This document shows, piece by piece, positions 16,382 through 24,836 of a stretch of 64,000 bases of DNA. Source of the DNA: Verrucomicrobiales bacterium (GTDB taxonomy: Bacteria; Verrucomicrobiota; Verrucomicrobiia; Verrucomicrobiales; DEV007); NCBI GenBank assembly GCA_029213005.1, contig JARGPI010000010.1:62001-126000 (forward strand). Direction: 5' to 3'. The notes under the pieces were generated by a model. It saw only the letters and a list, made by a program, of their open reading frames with translations, did no database searches and was not told the DNA's origin. The number at the start of each line of letters is the position of its first letter. Position 1 is the first letter of the stretch. The translations under genes and the position numbers were made by a program.

Positions 16382-17761
16382 TCACCCCAGCATCTCTCCC
16401 AACGGTCCGTGATGCATCGCTTCATCCAGATTCGGATCAAGGTGGCCGAAGTCATCGATTGGTACTCCGCCGGCGTGTAGCAGGGTGTTGTGCATTGCAT
16501 TAATGGTGCGATGCCCGTCGGCTCCGTAGTCGCTGTATTGCAGGTAGCGGCCGCCGGATTTGATTCGGCCGTTTGCGGTTCCGAGGACGACATAGGGCCA
16601 CTCGAAGCAGCGACTGTGGTGCGTTTCGGCTCCGTCGGACAGGTAGACAATGACGGTATTGTCGAGCATGGTTCCATCGCCTTCGGGCATGGACTGCAGC
16701 TTTTTCATGGTGCGGGCGATGAGCTCGAAATGGTAGGCCCGGATTTGCTCGGACCATTCCCAACCCTGGCGGTCATCTTCAAGGTAAAGCGCGTGGCCGA
16801 TGCGGTGTTTGTTTTCGGGGATCCCAAGTCCGTTAAAGGTGACGGAGAAGTTGGGGAAACCAACGCCGGAAGAAATCGTGGCGACATTGGTCAAGCCGCC
16901 GATCAGGGAAGCAGTGGCGAGTTCAAAGTGAGAATCGAGGCGATCGGTCTCGACCCGGGAGGAAAATTTGTCGGTCAGATCAGGAGCGACTTGCCGGAGA
17001 GTCTCGCGCTCTTCGATAAGGCGTTTCGACGTGCGGCCGAGAGTTTCGAAAGAAGACAGGTAGAGATCCATCTTTTCTTTTTCGACTGAGCCGAGGGCTT
17101 TCCGGGCGCGTTTGATATCGCTGGACATGTAGTCGATCAGATTGCGCCGTGCCTGGAAGGATGCCTTTGCTTCGCCTTCTGCTACACTGCCAAAAAGCCG
17201 GGTATAGGCGACATCGGGATGACATATCGTGGCAAGACTGCGACCGCGTGCGGAGGCGGAGCAGTTGAAATCGACGACTTTGTTCACATCGCTGGAAATA
17301 CCGAGAACGACATTTTCAAAGATACCGGGATGAGCCTGCCCGATCACGGCATCAACTGTCGGAGCTTGAATGTTGCGCCCCTGGTTGGCGTGGTAGGCAC
17401 CAAGCGCACCATGGTCGCTGGAGTGCCCCCCGGAGCACATTCGACCGGAAAGTCCCTGCACGATGGTAAGTTGATCGCGAAAAGCTTCGACCGGTTTCAA
17501 AGCCGTGGGAAGTGTCGTGCCCTGCAGTGAATGCTCGGCTACACCGTTCCGTTTCTCACGCTCCACGAAAGGGATGCCTTCAGGACAGATCTGGAGCGGC
17601 GGCACGCTGTTACCTTCGACTACGAAAAGAAAGCGGGTTGGCGCACCTTTTCCCTCGGCACCGAGCACCACTCGGTCCAGCAATGGAGCGAGGATCGGCG
17701 CGCTGGCTCCGAGCGAGACCCGATTAAGAAATTTACGGCGGGTAAAAGGACTGCGTTTCAT
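16382..17761 (-). CDS. DUF1552 family protein with Tat signal
   Basis: 459 residues. The N-terminus FTRRKFLNRVSLGA is a twin-arginine signal, so the protein is exported folded. The mature part matches DUF1552, the usual partner of DUF1592-type cytochromes in Planctomycetes and Verrucomicrobia: RFLFVVEGNSVPP, GLSGRMCSGGHSSDHGALG and VIVYLSDGAETHHS are conserved-looking segments. The biochemical role of the family is not established; a periplasmic oxidoreductase or hydrolase role with its neighbour is likely. It begins 127 bases after the DUF1592 gene on the same strand. Confidence 0.88.
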   Translation of the reverse strand: MKRSPFTRRKFLNRVSLGASAPILAPLLDRVVLGAEGKGAPTRFLFVVEGNSVPPLQICPEGIPFVEREKRNGVAEHSLQGTTLPTALKPVEAFRDQLTIVQGLSGRMCSGGHSSDHGALGAYHANQGRNIQAPTVDAVIGQAHPGIFENVVLGISSDVNKVVDFNCSASARGRSLATICHPDVAYTRLFGSVAEGEAKASFQARRNLIDYMSSDIKRARKALGSVEKEKMDLYLSSFETLGRTSKRLIEERETLRQVAPDLTDKFSSRVETDRLDSHFELATASLIGGLTNVATISSGVGFPNFSVTFNGLGIPENKHRIGHALYLEDDRQGWEWSEQIRAYHFELIARTMKKLQSMPEGDGTMLDNTVIVYLSDGAETHHSRCFEWPYVVLGTANGRIKSGGRYLQYSDYGADGHRTINAMHNTLLHAGGVPIDDFGHLDPNLDEAMHHGPLGEMLG

Positions 17762-17888
17762 GGAGTTGTTTTAAGTAAATATATTTTTCAGAGTCAGATT
17801 TTTCGAAGCCTATCCGATTTGTGTTTGTTAGTGTTCATTAGTGAAAATTCGTGTTCCAAATACCATCTATTTAGCCGGAGGTTTCGCC

Positions 17889-19892
17889 TCATTCTCTACC
17901 GACCCCCCCCCTGGTTTCGGGTAGTTGGCGGTAGAGAAAAGAATCCGATGTAAGCAGCGACAGGACGAGCGCCCTCATACTACCGTTGCTGTCGCGATAG
18001 GCCAGGTGTGCGTCGATTAAGGTCGGTGCATCGTCGACACTTTCATTGCGTCCGAGAAAGTAGCGGAAGACATGGCGAACAAACACCTGCTCGACATGTT
18101 CGGAATGGGCGAAGCGCTCCAGCATTTCAAACGGATCTCCGATCAGACCATCAATGTCGTCGACACCGACCGCGACCTCGCCGGTGGTATCAATGGGCCG
18201 ATCCAATTCTGTTTCGCGAAAGCGCCCAAAGTCGTCGAACTGTTCAAAAGGCAGCCCGAGCGGATCCATTTTCTTATGACAAGTCCAGCAGTATTCCGCG
18301 CGGGTCACCTGATTCATTTTTTCACGCAGAGTTAGGTGCGGATCGGTTGGCAGCTTTGCGTCGACTCCGATCGGGGTATCGGGCACGATGCCGCCGAGCA
18401 GCTTCATTTGCACCCACCGCCCCCGCTGGATTGCCTGATTCTTCTCGTTGTCGGAAAAGGACAACAGCCAGGCAGGGTGAGTCAGAATACCTGAGCGTTT
18501 TCCGATAGGAGGTTTAACCGGCTGATTTTCTTCAAACTTCCACTGTCTGGGAAATCCATAGTCCGGCAGATGAAAGACGCGATACCTTCTTTCCACCGGT
18601 TCGCTAGGGATACTTTCGATAAAGAGGCTATCCTCAGTGAGTAAGCGTTTCAGCACATCACGATCCTCGTTGAGAATATGTAGTACCAACAGATCAGCAT
18701 CCCGGATTCGTTCGTTGGCGAAAACGGCGTTGGCCCGGCGGTTATCTTTGAATACTTCCGCGGCTCCCGGGTATTCAAAATATTCCTGGAAAAAGCGCAG
18801 CAACCTTGGTTCGCTCGCCTTATGATCTGCGAGCAGTCGCTCTGCTTCGCGGCGGACATCCGCCCGGGTTGTCAGCTGTCCCCGGCCCGCTGCTTTTTCC
18901 AAAGCGGCGTCCGGCACATGATCGGTCAAAGCATAGGCCAGAGCGTATTTCAGCTCGTGCGGCGCGAGAAAGACGCGACCGAATTCATCGGGATCGCCCG
19001 TGCCGAGTTCGAATCGATAGACCGCCTCAGGCTTGAGCAGGATCGCGGTGAGCAGAGTTTGCAGTGCTTCCCGAGGGCCGGTATCAGCCTGAGTCTTTTC
19101 GGCGAGCGAGACCAATGCGGCAGTTTCTTCCTCCGAAGGCTCACTACGCATCGCGAGATGAAACTGGGTGCGGATGATTTGCCGCCAGTGCTCCGCTTGA
19201 GGCTCTTTCAACTCCGTAAATGCCTTGATAACCGCGGGCTGACGTTTGCCTGCCACCTGAAGTCCCGCGATTTGCCAGCAGACATCGAAAAGCAGCTCCG
19301 TGGTCGCTTCCTCGAACACGTGAGCCTCCGCATGGTCGCGAAAGGTGTGCGGCGGAGTCATGTAGGCGAAAGCCGGGTGCAAACCATCGCTCCCCTGGTT
19401 GTTCTGCACCCGGAGCAGGGGCGCACGGGAAAGACTGTTGGCGTGCTGCATAAAAATGTGCGGGCTCATCCGCCAGAGTCGAACCGGGGTGGCTGCTTTG
19501 CGCACTTTTGGCTCGGTGAAAAGGGTTTTGTGATCGACATAGTTGCCGAGACCGGGGTGCATCGATTTTTCGGTGAATTCACTACCGCTCGCAGTCATCA
19601 GCGCTTTCACAGCGGCGAGAAAATCGGCGCGTTCTTTCCCGGTCGGCTGCGTTTCATCCTCCGGCGGCATGTCTTCGAAAGAAACGGCGTCGTGGATACC
19701 CTGGAGAAATCCGGCATCGCTCAGGTCGGGATTTTTGATCAAGGGAGTCAGGTCGATTTTGCCTTTTTTCTTCTCCGGGTTGTGACAGTCGGCACAATAG
19801 GTTTCCAAAAAACCAACCAGTTCGGTTTCAGCCCGGCTGGTACCGGTAAGAACGATGAGAGCGATCAGCGCGAATATACAAAAATTGTTCAT
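17889..19892 (-). CDS. DUF1592/DUF1588 planctomycete-type cytochrome protein
   Basis: About 667 residues from ATG 19892 (MNNFCIFALIALIVL..., signal peptide); an upstream in-frame start at 19955 would overlap the sulfatase and is unlikely. An N-terminal PSCyt1-type heme motif YCADCH is followed by the DUF1587-1595-1592-1588-1585 series: EDMPPEDETQP, RLWRMSPHIFMQHANSLS, FEYPGAAEVFKD, LTHPAWLLSFSDNEKNQ and a second CxxCH in YCWTCHKKMDPLGLPFE, ending LVLSLLTSDSFLYR. Likely a periplasmic multi-domain cytochrome acting with the DUF1552 protein. A run of nine G's lies just before the stop, so the extreme C-terminus may vary. Confidence 0.87.
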   Translation of the reverse strand: MNNFCIFALIALIVLTGTSRAETELVGFLETYCADCHNPEKKKGKIDLTPLIKNPDLSDAGFLQGIHDAVSFEDMPPEDETQPTGKERADFLAAVKALMTASGSEFTEKSMHPGLGNYVDHKTLFTEPKVRKAATPVRLWRMSPHIFMQHANSLSRAPLLRVQNNQGSDGLHPAFAYMTPPHTFRDHAEAHVFEEATTELLFDVCWQIAGLQVAGKRQPAVIKAFTELKEPQAEHWRQIIRTQFHLAMRSEPSEEETAALVSLAEKTQADTGPREALQTLLTAILLKPEAVYRFELGTGDPDEFGRVFLAPHELKYALAYALTDHVPDAALEKAAGRGQLTTRADVRREAERLLADHKASEPRLLRFFQEYFEYPGAAEVFKDNRRANAVFANERIRDADLLVLHILNEDRDVLKRLLTEDSLFIESIPSEPVERRYRVFHLPDYGFPRQWKFEENQPVKPPIGKRSGILTHPAWLLSFSDNEKNQAIQRGRWVQMKLLGGIVPDTPIGVDAKLPTDPHLTLREKMNQVTRAEYCWTCHKKMDPLGLPFEQFDDFGRFRETELDRPIDTTGEVAVGVDDIDGLIGDPFEMLERFAHSEHVEQVFVRHVFRYFLGRNESVDDAPTLIDAHLAYRDSNGSMRALVLSLLTSDSFLYRQLPETRGGVGRE

Positions 19893-19923
19893 CAGTAGAT
19901 CATTGAGCTGCGTGGTGATTTCG

Positions 19924-21375
19924 CTACTTTCCGGCTTCCCTCTTCGACGATCCATTTCCGGAATTCATAGCGGCTCTCTTTGCCGTTCTTTTGGCAAGTT
20001 CCTCTTTTCCGATGCCCGGGTTCCAGGCAGGATCAGCAGGGTTATCCACCGTCAAAGGTGCCTTATCCCCAAATCGTTTTTGTTTTTCCTGAAGTGCAGC
20101 CATGAGCACTTTGATGCGATCAGCATTCTCAGGCTGATCGAAAAGATCGTTCATCTCGTGCGGATCGTTTTCCAAATCGAAGAACTGTGTTTTGTTGATC
20201 AGCGGATACCGGATCAGCTTCCAGCGGTCATCGCGGATAGCGCGTTGGTTTTTCTTGAAGGCGGTGAAAAGGTAGTCGCGGACTTTCGGAGATTTGCCGC
20301 TAATGACCGGGGCCAGGCTTTTCGCATCGAGTTCGTTCGGTATCTTTGTTTCGGTTAGTTCGCAGAGCGTGGGATAGATATCCATCAGGTAGGCAAGCGC
20401 TTTGCTTTCACCTTTGGGGATGCCGGGACCGGCGAAGATCACAAAGGAGTGCATACCACCGAACTCATAGAGATTCTGCTTCCCCATCAAGCCGTGATCA
20501 CCGTTAGAATAGCCGTTATCACTTGAGACGACGAAGATCGTGTTCTCATACTGACCGGCTTGTTTCAAAGCCTCAATGACCCGCCCGGCTTCCGCGTCCC
20601 AAAAAGTGGTTGAAGCATAATACTTCGCCAGTTTGGCCTGCAGAGCCTCCTTTGTGCGAGGCCACTTCAGCGTCCTGAATTCATCGGCCTCAAGCATCGC
20701 GCCATTATCGAACGGATGGTAGGGCAGAAAGCTGACTGGCATCGGAATATCGGCAGGCTGATATCTGGAGTAATACTCATCAGGCGCATATTGCGAATCA
20801 TGAGGTTCATGGCCGGCCATGTAGAGAAACAGGGGCTTATCTCCCCCGGCATTCTTTTCGATAAACTCGACCAGGTAATCTGCATTACCGTCAGCGTGTC
20901 CTCCATACTGATTTTCGTCAAATACCTCATCACCGTTTTTGGGTTTACCTGCCCGCATAGAGAGGTAGCCCGCTTCCCGAAAGGTTTCAGCCATAGTCGG
21001 AATTTTGTGATTATTCCGAAACCCGGGCCGGAGATAACTAACTCCTTTCAGGATCATCTGACGGCTCGGGATACACACCGCAGACGCGTTGGAGCCCAGA
21101 ACGTAAGTATTCCGGAAAATATGTCCTTCTTTGCAGACACCGTCCAAATTCGGCGTCTTTACGATAGGATGACCAAGAATCCCCAAACAGTCAGCACGCA
21201 GATCATCAGCCAATAGAATACAGATATTGGGCTTATTCACTGTGGAGTTTGTGTTCGCGGCATTCACGACCTCCAGGAGCAGCGCCGGTAACAGAGCCAC
21301 TGCGAATACCATATAGAGGCACCGATTCGGAACCCAACCAATCATAGGTGAATTATATATACTTTTCATATTCAT
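19924..21375 (-). CDS. Secreted formylglycine sulfatase
   Basis: 483 residues with a signal peptide (FAVALLPALLLEVVNA). Sulfatase hallmarks: PNICILLADDLRAD near 50 with metal-binding Asp pair, the active-site signature CIPSR near residue 100 whose Cys becomes formylglycine, YMAGHEPHDSQYAPDEYY, and SSDNGYSNGDHGLMGKQNLYE. It resembles the iduronate/choline-type sulfatases and ends with a basic tail (AKRTAKRAAMNSG). It precedes the DUF1592 gene with a 31-base gap and follows FecR by 50 bases, so it belongs to the ECF/FecR-headed unit. The exact sulfated substrate cannot be told. Confidence 0.9.
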   Translation of the reverse strand: MNMKSIYNSPMIGWVPNRCLYMVFAVALLPALLLEVVNAANTNSTVNKPNICILLADDLRADCLGILGHPIVKTPNLDGVCKEGHIFRNTYVLGSNASAVCIPSRQMILKGVSYLRPGFRNNHKIPTMAETFREAGYLSMRAGKPKNGDEVFDENQYGGHADGNADYLVEFIEKNAGGDKPLFLYMAGHEPHDSQYAPDEYYSRYQPADIPMPVSFLPYHPFDNGAMLEADEFRTLKWPRTKEALQAKLAKYYASTTFWDAEAGRVIEALKQAGQYENTIFVVSSDNGYSNGDHGLMGKQNLYEFGGMHSFVIFAGPGIPKGESKALAYLMDIYPTLCELTETKIPNELDAKSLAPVISGKSPKVRDYLFTAFKKNQRAIRDDRWKLIRYPLINKTQFFDLENDPHEMNDLFDQPENADRIKVLMAALQEKQKRFGDKAPLTVDNPADPAWNPGIGKEELAKRTAKRAAMNSGNGSSKREAGK

Positions 21376-21425
21376 CGTGGCTTATTCGGGAAATGGATTC
21401 AACGGGGTATCTTCGGGGCCCGGAA

Positions 21426-22754
21426 TCAATCGCGAAGCGGTTTGACGGCGAGCCCGTACATTCTTATCGGCTCATTGGTGCCAGGGTCGCGCGGTGGACC
21501 AAGTTTTAGGAGACCGGGGTCCACTTCACGTTTCCAGATATTCACTGTGAGATAAGGCCCGTCGTCTTTAATCATAACTCCCGGTTCATCGACGACCGCA
21601 AGATTCCAAGGCCCGACACGTAGCTGAGTTCCGGTGTTGATAAAGTCCTGTTGCAGCCAGGCTGGGGCCTCCGCCCGGGAATCCTGAAAGATATAGACGA
21701 CGGCGGGTTCAGCGATCTCAAGATTCAATTTAAAATAGAGCATCCGGCGAAACTGGTGATAGGTGCGGATTTGATCCGCGCCCTCGAGCCACTCGGGAAA
21801 CGTTTCGCCCTCAACGGCGTGCCAGCAGGGATTCGGCTTATCCGTGTAGGCGAGCGCACCGTCTCTCATGCCGTCGTCAACGATCCCGTAAAAAGGATGC
21901 AGTTCACTGTCGCCGAGATTATCACGAACACGGGTGACGACACCTTTTCGTGCGTGCGAGGAAATCCCGGCGGCTTGTGCCGCGAGCGCGACCTGATCCC
22001 ATCGACGCAATCCGGCGAGAACGGAAAACCGGGCTGCCTGCCCTTCATTGAGAAGAATCGTTTTCGGCGTTTGCTTTGGATCATTGCCGCGCGGACGGAC
22101 TTCGACTTGTCCCGTAAAAACAGCGACCCGGCATTCACCATCCGAGTCAGCTTCGATCCCGAAGCGGGTGCCCAGATCAATCACGTCGCCCGCATCGGTG
22201 TAAACCGTGAATCCTTTACCGCGCTCGCCCACGTCTGCGTTGAGCCGACCTGATTTGAGACGGAGATGCATACCGTCGATCAATTCCGCTTCGAGTGGTC
22301 CAGTCATTTCCAGTAGCACACTAGACCCGAGCTGCAGTTCAAGGCGACCTGACTTAAGAGAAATGGGGCCGATGGCGAATTTTTCTCCAGCCCGGGGCGC
22401 ATCATCACGATTGGCCAGGAGGACATTTTCAGCAGCGGTCACTTCGGCGATATTTTCTCCGTCTGAAAGCCAAAGTGCGGCAAAGAACCCGATAGCTACC
22501 ACGGCGGCAATAGCGAGAACAGTCAGAAAACGGTGACGTTCGCGCCGGGCGGGACGTGACTTTTTTACGGTCGAAGTATGATTCTCGAATACATGAACGG
22601 CTTCCCGAAGTTGCTGGTCCCGGATTGATGCCTCTACCAACTGATCGAGATGATCGGGGTTTTCCCGGAGCCATTCATCAAGGCGGGCCTGCTCAGCAGA
22701 ATCGAGATCGCCATCGAGCCAAGCGGCAATAAGTTTAGCTGGATCATCATTCAT
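21426..22754 (-). CDS. FecR-domain transmembrane protein, putative anti-sigma factor
   Basis: 442 residues. The N-terminal ~70 residues are a cytoplasmic zinc-less anti-sigma-like region (AAWLDGDLDSAEQARLDEWL). One membrane helix lies at ~77-100 (LTVLAIAAVVAIGFFAALWL). A FecR domain follows at ~120-225 with GRLNADVGERGKGFTVYTD and VIDLGTRFGIE. The rest is periplasmic and contains a carbohydrate-module-like region (YFKLNLEIAEPAVVYIF). Its start overlaps the stop of the sigma gene by ATGA, so the pair is translationally coupled, the arrangement expected of a sigma factor and its regulator sensing an extracellular signal. Confidence 0.88.
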   Translation of the reverse strand: MNDDPAKLIAAWLDGDLDSAEQARLDEWLRENPDHLDQLVEASIRDQQLREAVHVFENHTSTVKKSRPARRERHRFLTVLAIAAVVAIGFFAALWLSDGENIAEVTAAENVLLANRDDAPRAGEKFAIGPISLKSGRLELQLGSSVLLEMTGPLEAELIDGMHLRLKSGRLNADVGERGKGFTVYTDAGDVIDLGTRFGIEADSDGECRVAVFTGQVEVRPRGNDPKQTPKTILLNEGQAARFSVLAGLRRWDQVALAAQAAGISSHARKGVVTRVRDNLGDSELHPFYGIVDDGMRDGALAYTDKPNPCWHAVEGETFPEWLEGADQIRTYHQFRRMLYFKLNLEIAEPAVVYIFQDSRAEAPAWLQQDFINTGTQLRVGPWNLAVVDEPGVMIKDDGPYLTVNIWKREVDPGLLKLGPPRDPGTNEPIRMYGLAVKPLRD

Positions 22755-23281
22755 ACTGTGCCTCCTTCCATTCCCAATTCACGCTCGACACACTTCCGTA
22801 GCTGATCCCGGGTGCGTTGCAAAGACACCCGAACGCTTCCCGCATTCATACCAAGTGCCTTTGCGATCTCACCGGAATTAAGGTCATCGAAATAACGGAG
22901 CCGCACCACTTTACGGAGTCGTTCCGGCAGTTTAGCAAGACAGGTTTGCAGCGCAGCCGAATCGTCCGACTCGACAGGCGCCAGCTCCGACCACTTTTCA
23001 GTATAGCGATCCAGCATCTCAGAATCGAACATCACCCGACTGCGTGCCTGATCCCGACGGTGGCCGAGCAACTCAAATTTGGCCACACCCAGTGCCCAGG
23101 GAAGAAAAGGTTTATCCCGATCGTATTCGGAGAACTTGCGTAGCAGTACCAGCGCCGTGTTCTGAAGCAGATCTTTCGCCGTGGCAGAATCCCGCACCAG
23201 AGACATGAGGTAGTGCGAAACCGACGGCTGAGCCTCGGTCCAAAGGCGGGTAAAGGTTTGCTGGTCTTCTTCCGATAACAT
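22751..23281 (-). CDS. ECF-type RNA polymerase sigma factor (Rhodopirellula/Verrucomicrobium family)
   Basis: 176 residues, the normal size for this family. Region 2 is seen at ~20-85 (ATAKDLLQNTALVLLRKFSEY, FLPWALGVAKFELL) and region 4 at ~108-165 (LPERLRKVVRLRYFDDLNSGEIAKALGMNAGSVRVSLQRTRDQLR). It is coupled to a FecR protein and probably drives transcription of the downstream sulfatase-cytochrome island, and perhaps its own gene. A conserved TTGTTACA box lies 36 bases before the start. Confidence 0.92.
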   Translation of the reverse strand: MLSEEDQQTFTRLWTEAQPSVSHYLMSLVRDSATAKDLLQNTALVLLRKFSEYDRDKPFLPWALGVAKFELLGHRRDQARSRVMFDSEMLDRYTEKWSELAPVESDDSAALQTCLAKLPERLRKVVRLRYFDDLNSGEIAKALGMNAGSVRVSLQRTRDQLRKCVERELGMEGGTV

Positions 23282-23317
23282 AATTGGGTATCCTTTCTCT
23301 CCTCAGTATCAGTAAAC

Positions 23318-23325
23318 TGTAACAA
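23318..23325 (-). promoter_or_regulatory. TTGTTACA leader box, copy 2 (upstream of the ECF sigma gene)
   Basis: On the minus strand AAATTTGTTACAG lies 36 bases upstream of the sigma start. The spacing and the purine-rich leader (GAGGAGAGAAAGG) match those of the sigma remnant locus. Candidate autoregulated promoter. Confidence 0.5.
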
Positions 23326-23370
23326 ATTTATATAAAAACGACTTTGAGACTTAGAAATCTAAAGCGCCGG

Positions 23371-24729
23371 CTACATGCCTGTGATCTCCCAACCACTGCG
23401 GTAGTCTTCTTTAATATATTGGTTGGCAGTGGTGCCTCCGGGAAACTTCAGATTTTCGCTATCCCATTTCAGCGTTTCCCCCGGGAGTCGGCTGGCGATT
23501 GTGCCGAGCAGAACTGCCTCGGTCATCGGACCGGCGTAGGACCATTTGCAGGTGGGGTATTCTGAGTCATCATTGCGGATTCCTTCGGACCAATTCAAGT
23601 GATGAGCGGTGGCTTCAACAGGTTCGCTCTCGATCTCTACTTCGACTCCGGAACGGTAAAGTTTGGGGAGCTCGGTAAAACTATGATAGAGAACCAAAAC
23701 ACCTTCTGTTCCGACCACGACGCTACCGCTCCTCGGCAGGTTTTTAGGATCACCTCCGAGAAGTTTCTGAATCTCTTCCGGAAAGCTCTGTGAACCGTCG
23801 TACCAGAAAAAATCAAAATCACCGTCGGTCTGATCATTTCCGGCCATGCGGTAGTGAATCTTTGAATCTATCGGCCAGCTGTTGAGGTCCGGGTGCGGAC
23901 CGGGTCCGAGGGAAGTGATCTCTAAGGTGGCGGGTTGGTTCAGTCCCATAAACCAGGGGTGATAAATATGACAACCCATGTCGCCGAGAGTCCCGGTCCC
24001 GTAATCGAGACGTTTCCGCCACTGGAATGGGTGATACGCTTTGTCTATATAGTTCGCGACGGGGCGAACGCCATTCCATACCTCCCAGTCAACGGTTTCC
24101 GGCGGAGCTACAATTTTGCCTTCGAGGGGGCCTGTTTCACCCCACGATTTCGGGTTCACCGAATGCACTGTTTTCACTTTTCCGACAATGCCTTCGCGCA
24201 GCCACTTCACGGCACTGGCATTTGAAGCTGCCGAAGCCACCTGATTGCCCATCTGCGTGACCAGTTTGGGATTTTCTGCCGCAAAGTTCTGAAGTGCCCG
24301 GCATTCGTGCAACGTCCGGGTGAGGGGCTTTTCACCGTAAGTATGTTTCCCGAGTTGCATCGTGCTCATCGCGATAGGACCGTGCATGTGATCGGGAGTC
24401 GCGACAATCGCCGCATCGAAATTTTTCTCCTCTTTATCGAGGAGCTGCCGCCAATCCTGATAGATCTTTGCCTCAGGGTGATGTTTTTGAACGTGATTGG
24501 TGCGGTTTAGATCGACATCGGCAACTGCAACCAGTTTTGCATTGGGGACCTGCTCGGTCATCTCTTTGATATTTGCCCATGCGCGGCCATTGGCACCAAA
24601 ACAGACAAACCGGATCTGATCGGAAGGATTTCCGGCGTTAGCAGTCGACTTCCAACCCACCCACGGAGCTGCGAGACTTGAGGCGACGGCAGTTCTAACG
24701 AATTGCCGCCTTGAAGTAATATTTTTCAT
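23371..24729 (-). CDS. Gfo/Idh/MocA family oxidoreductase with Tat signal
   Basis: About 452 residues from ATG 24729; a start at 24762 would add 11 residues before the Tat motif. SRRQFVRTAVASSL is a twin-arginine signal, so it is exported. An NAD(P)-binding Rossmann region follows (IRFVCFGANGRAWANIKEM, LVAVADVDLN), then the family motif GEKPLTRTLHECRALQ near 140. The C-terminal half is the substrate domain (WHxP-like YHPFQWRKRLDYGTGTLGDMGCHIYHP). Exported members are frequent in PVC bacteria and may act on sugars. It lies 89 bases upstream of the sigma gene on the same strand; co-transcription is uncertain. Confidence 0.88.
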   Translation of the reverse strand: MKNITSRRQFVRTAVASSLAAPWVGWKSTANAGNPSDQIRFVCFGANGRAWANIKEMTEQVPNAKLVAVADVDLNRTNHVQKHHPEAKIYQDWRQLLDKEEKNFDAAIVATPDHMHGPIAMSTMQLGKHTYGEKPLTRTLHECRALQNFAAENPKLVTQMGNQVASAASNASAVKWLREGIVGKVKTVHSVNPKSWGETGPLEGKIVAPPETVDWEVWNGVRPVANYIDKAYHPFQWRKRLDYGTGTLGDMGCHIYHPWFMGLNQPATLEITSLGPGPHPDLNSWPIDSKIHYRMAGNDQTDGDFDFFWYDGSQSFPEEIQKLLGGDPKNLPRSGSVVVGTEGVLVLYHSFTELPKLYRSGVEVEIESEPVEATAHHLNWSEGIRNDDSEYPTCKWSYAGPMTEAVLLGTIASRLPGETLKWDSENLKFPGGTTANQYIKEDYRSGWEITGM

Positions 24730-24836
24730 AGATTTGCTTATCAGATTGATTTGTTCACCCAAACAACCGGAAGGTTACTACCGCTTGCAGGAACCCGGCT
24801 CATCGCTATCGAGAACCGGTTGCTTATCGAGTGCTT

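Noticed and set aside
19893..19955. Longer N-terminus of the DUF1592 gene overlapping the sulfatase
   Set aside because: The added 21 residues are hydrophilic and precede a clear signal peptide starting at 19892.
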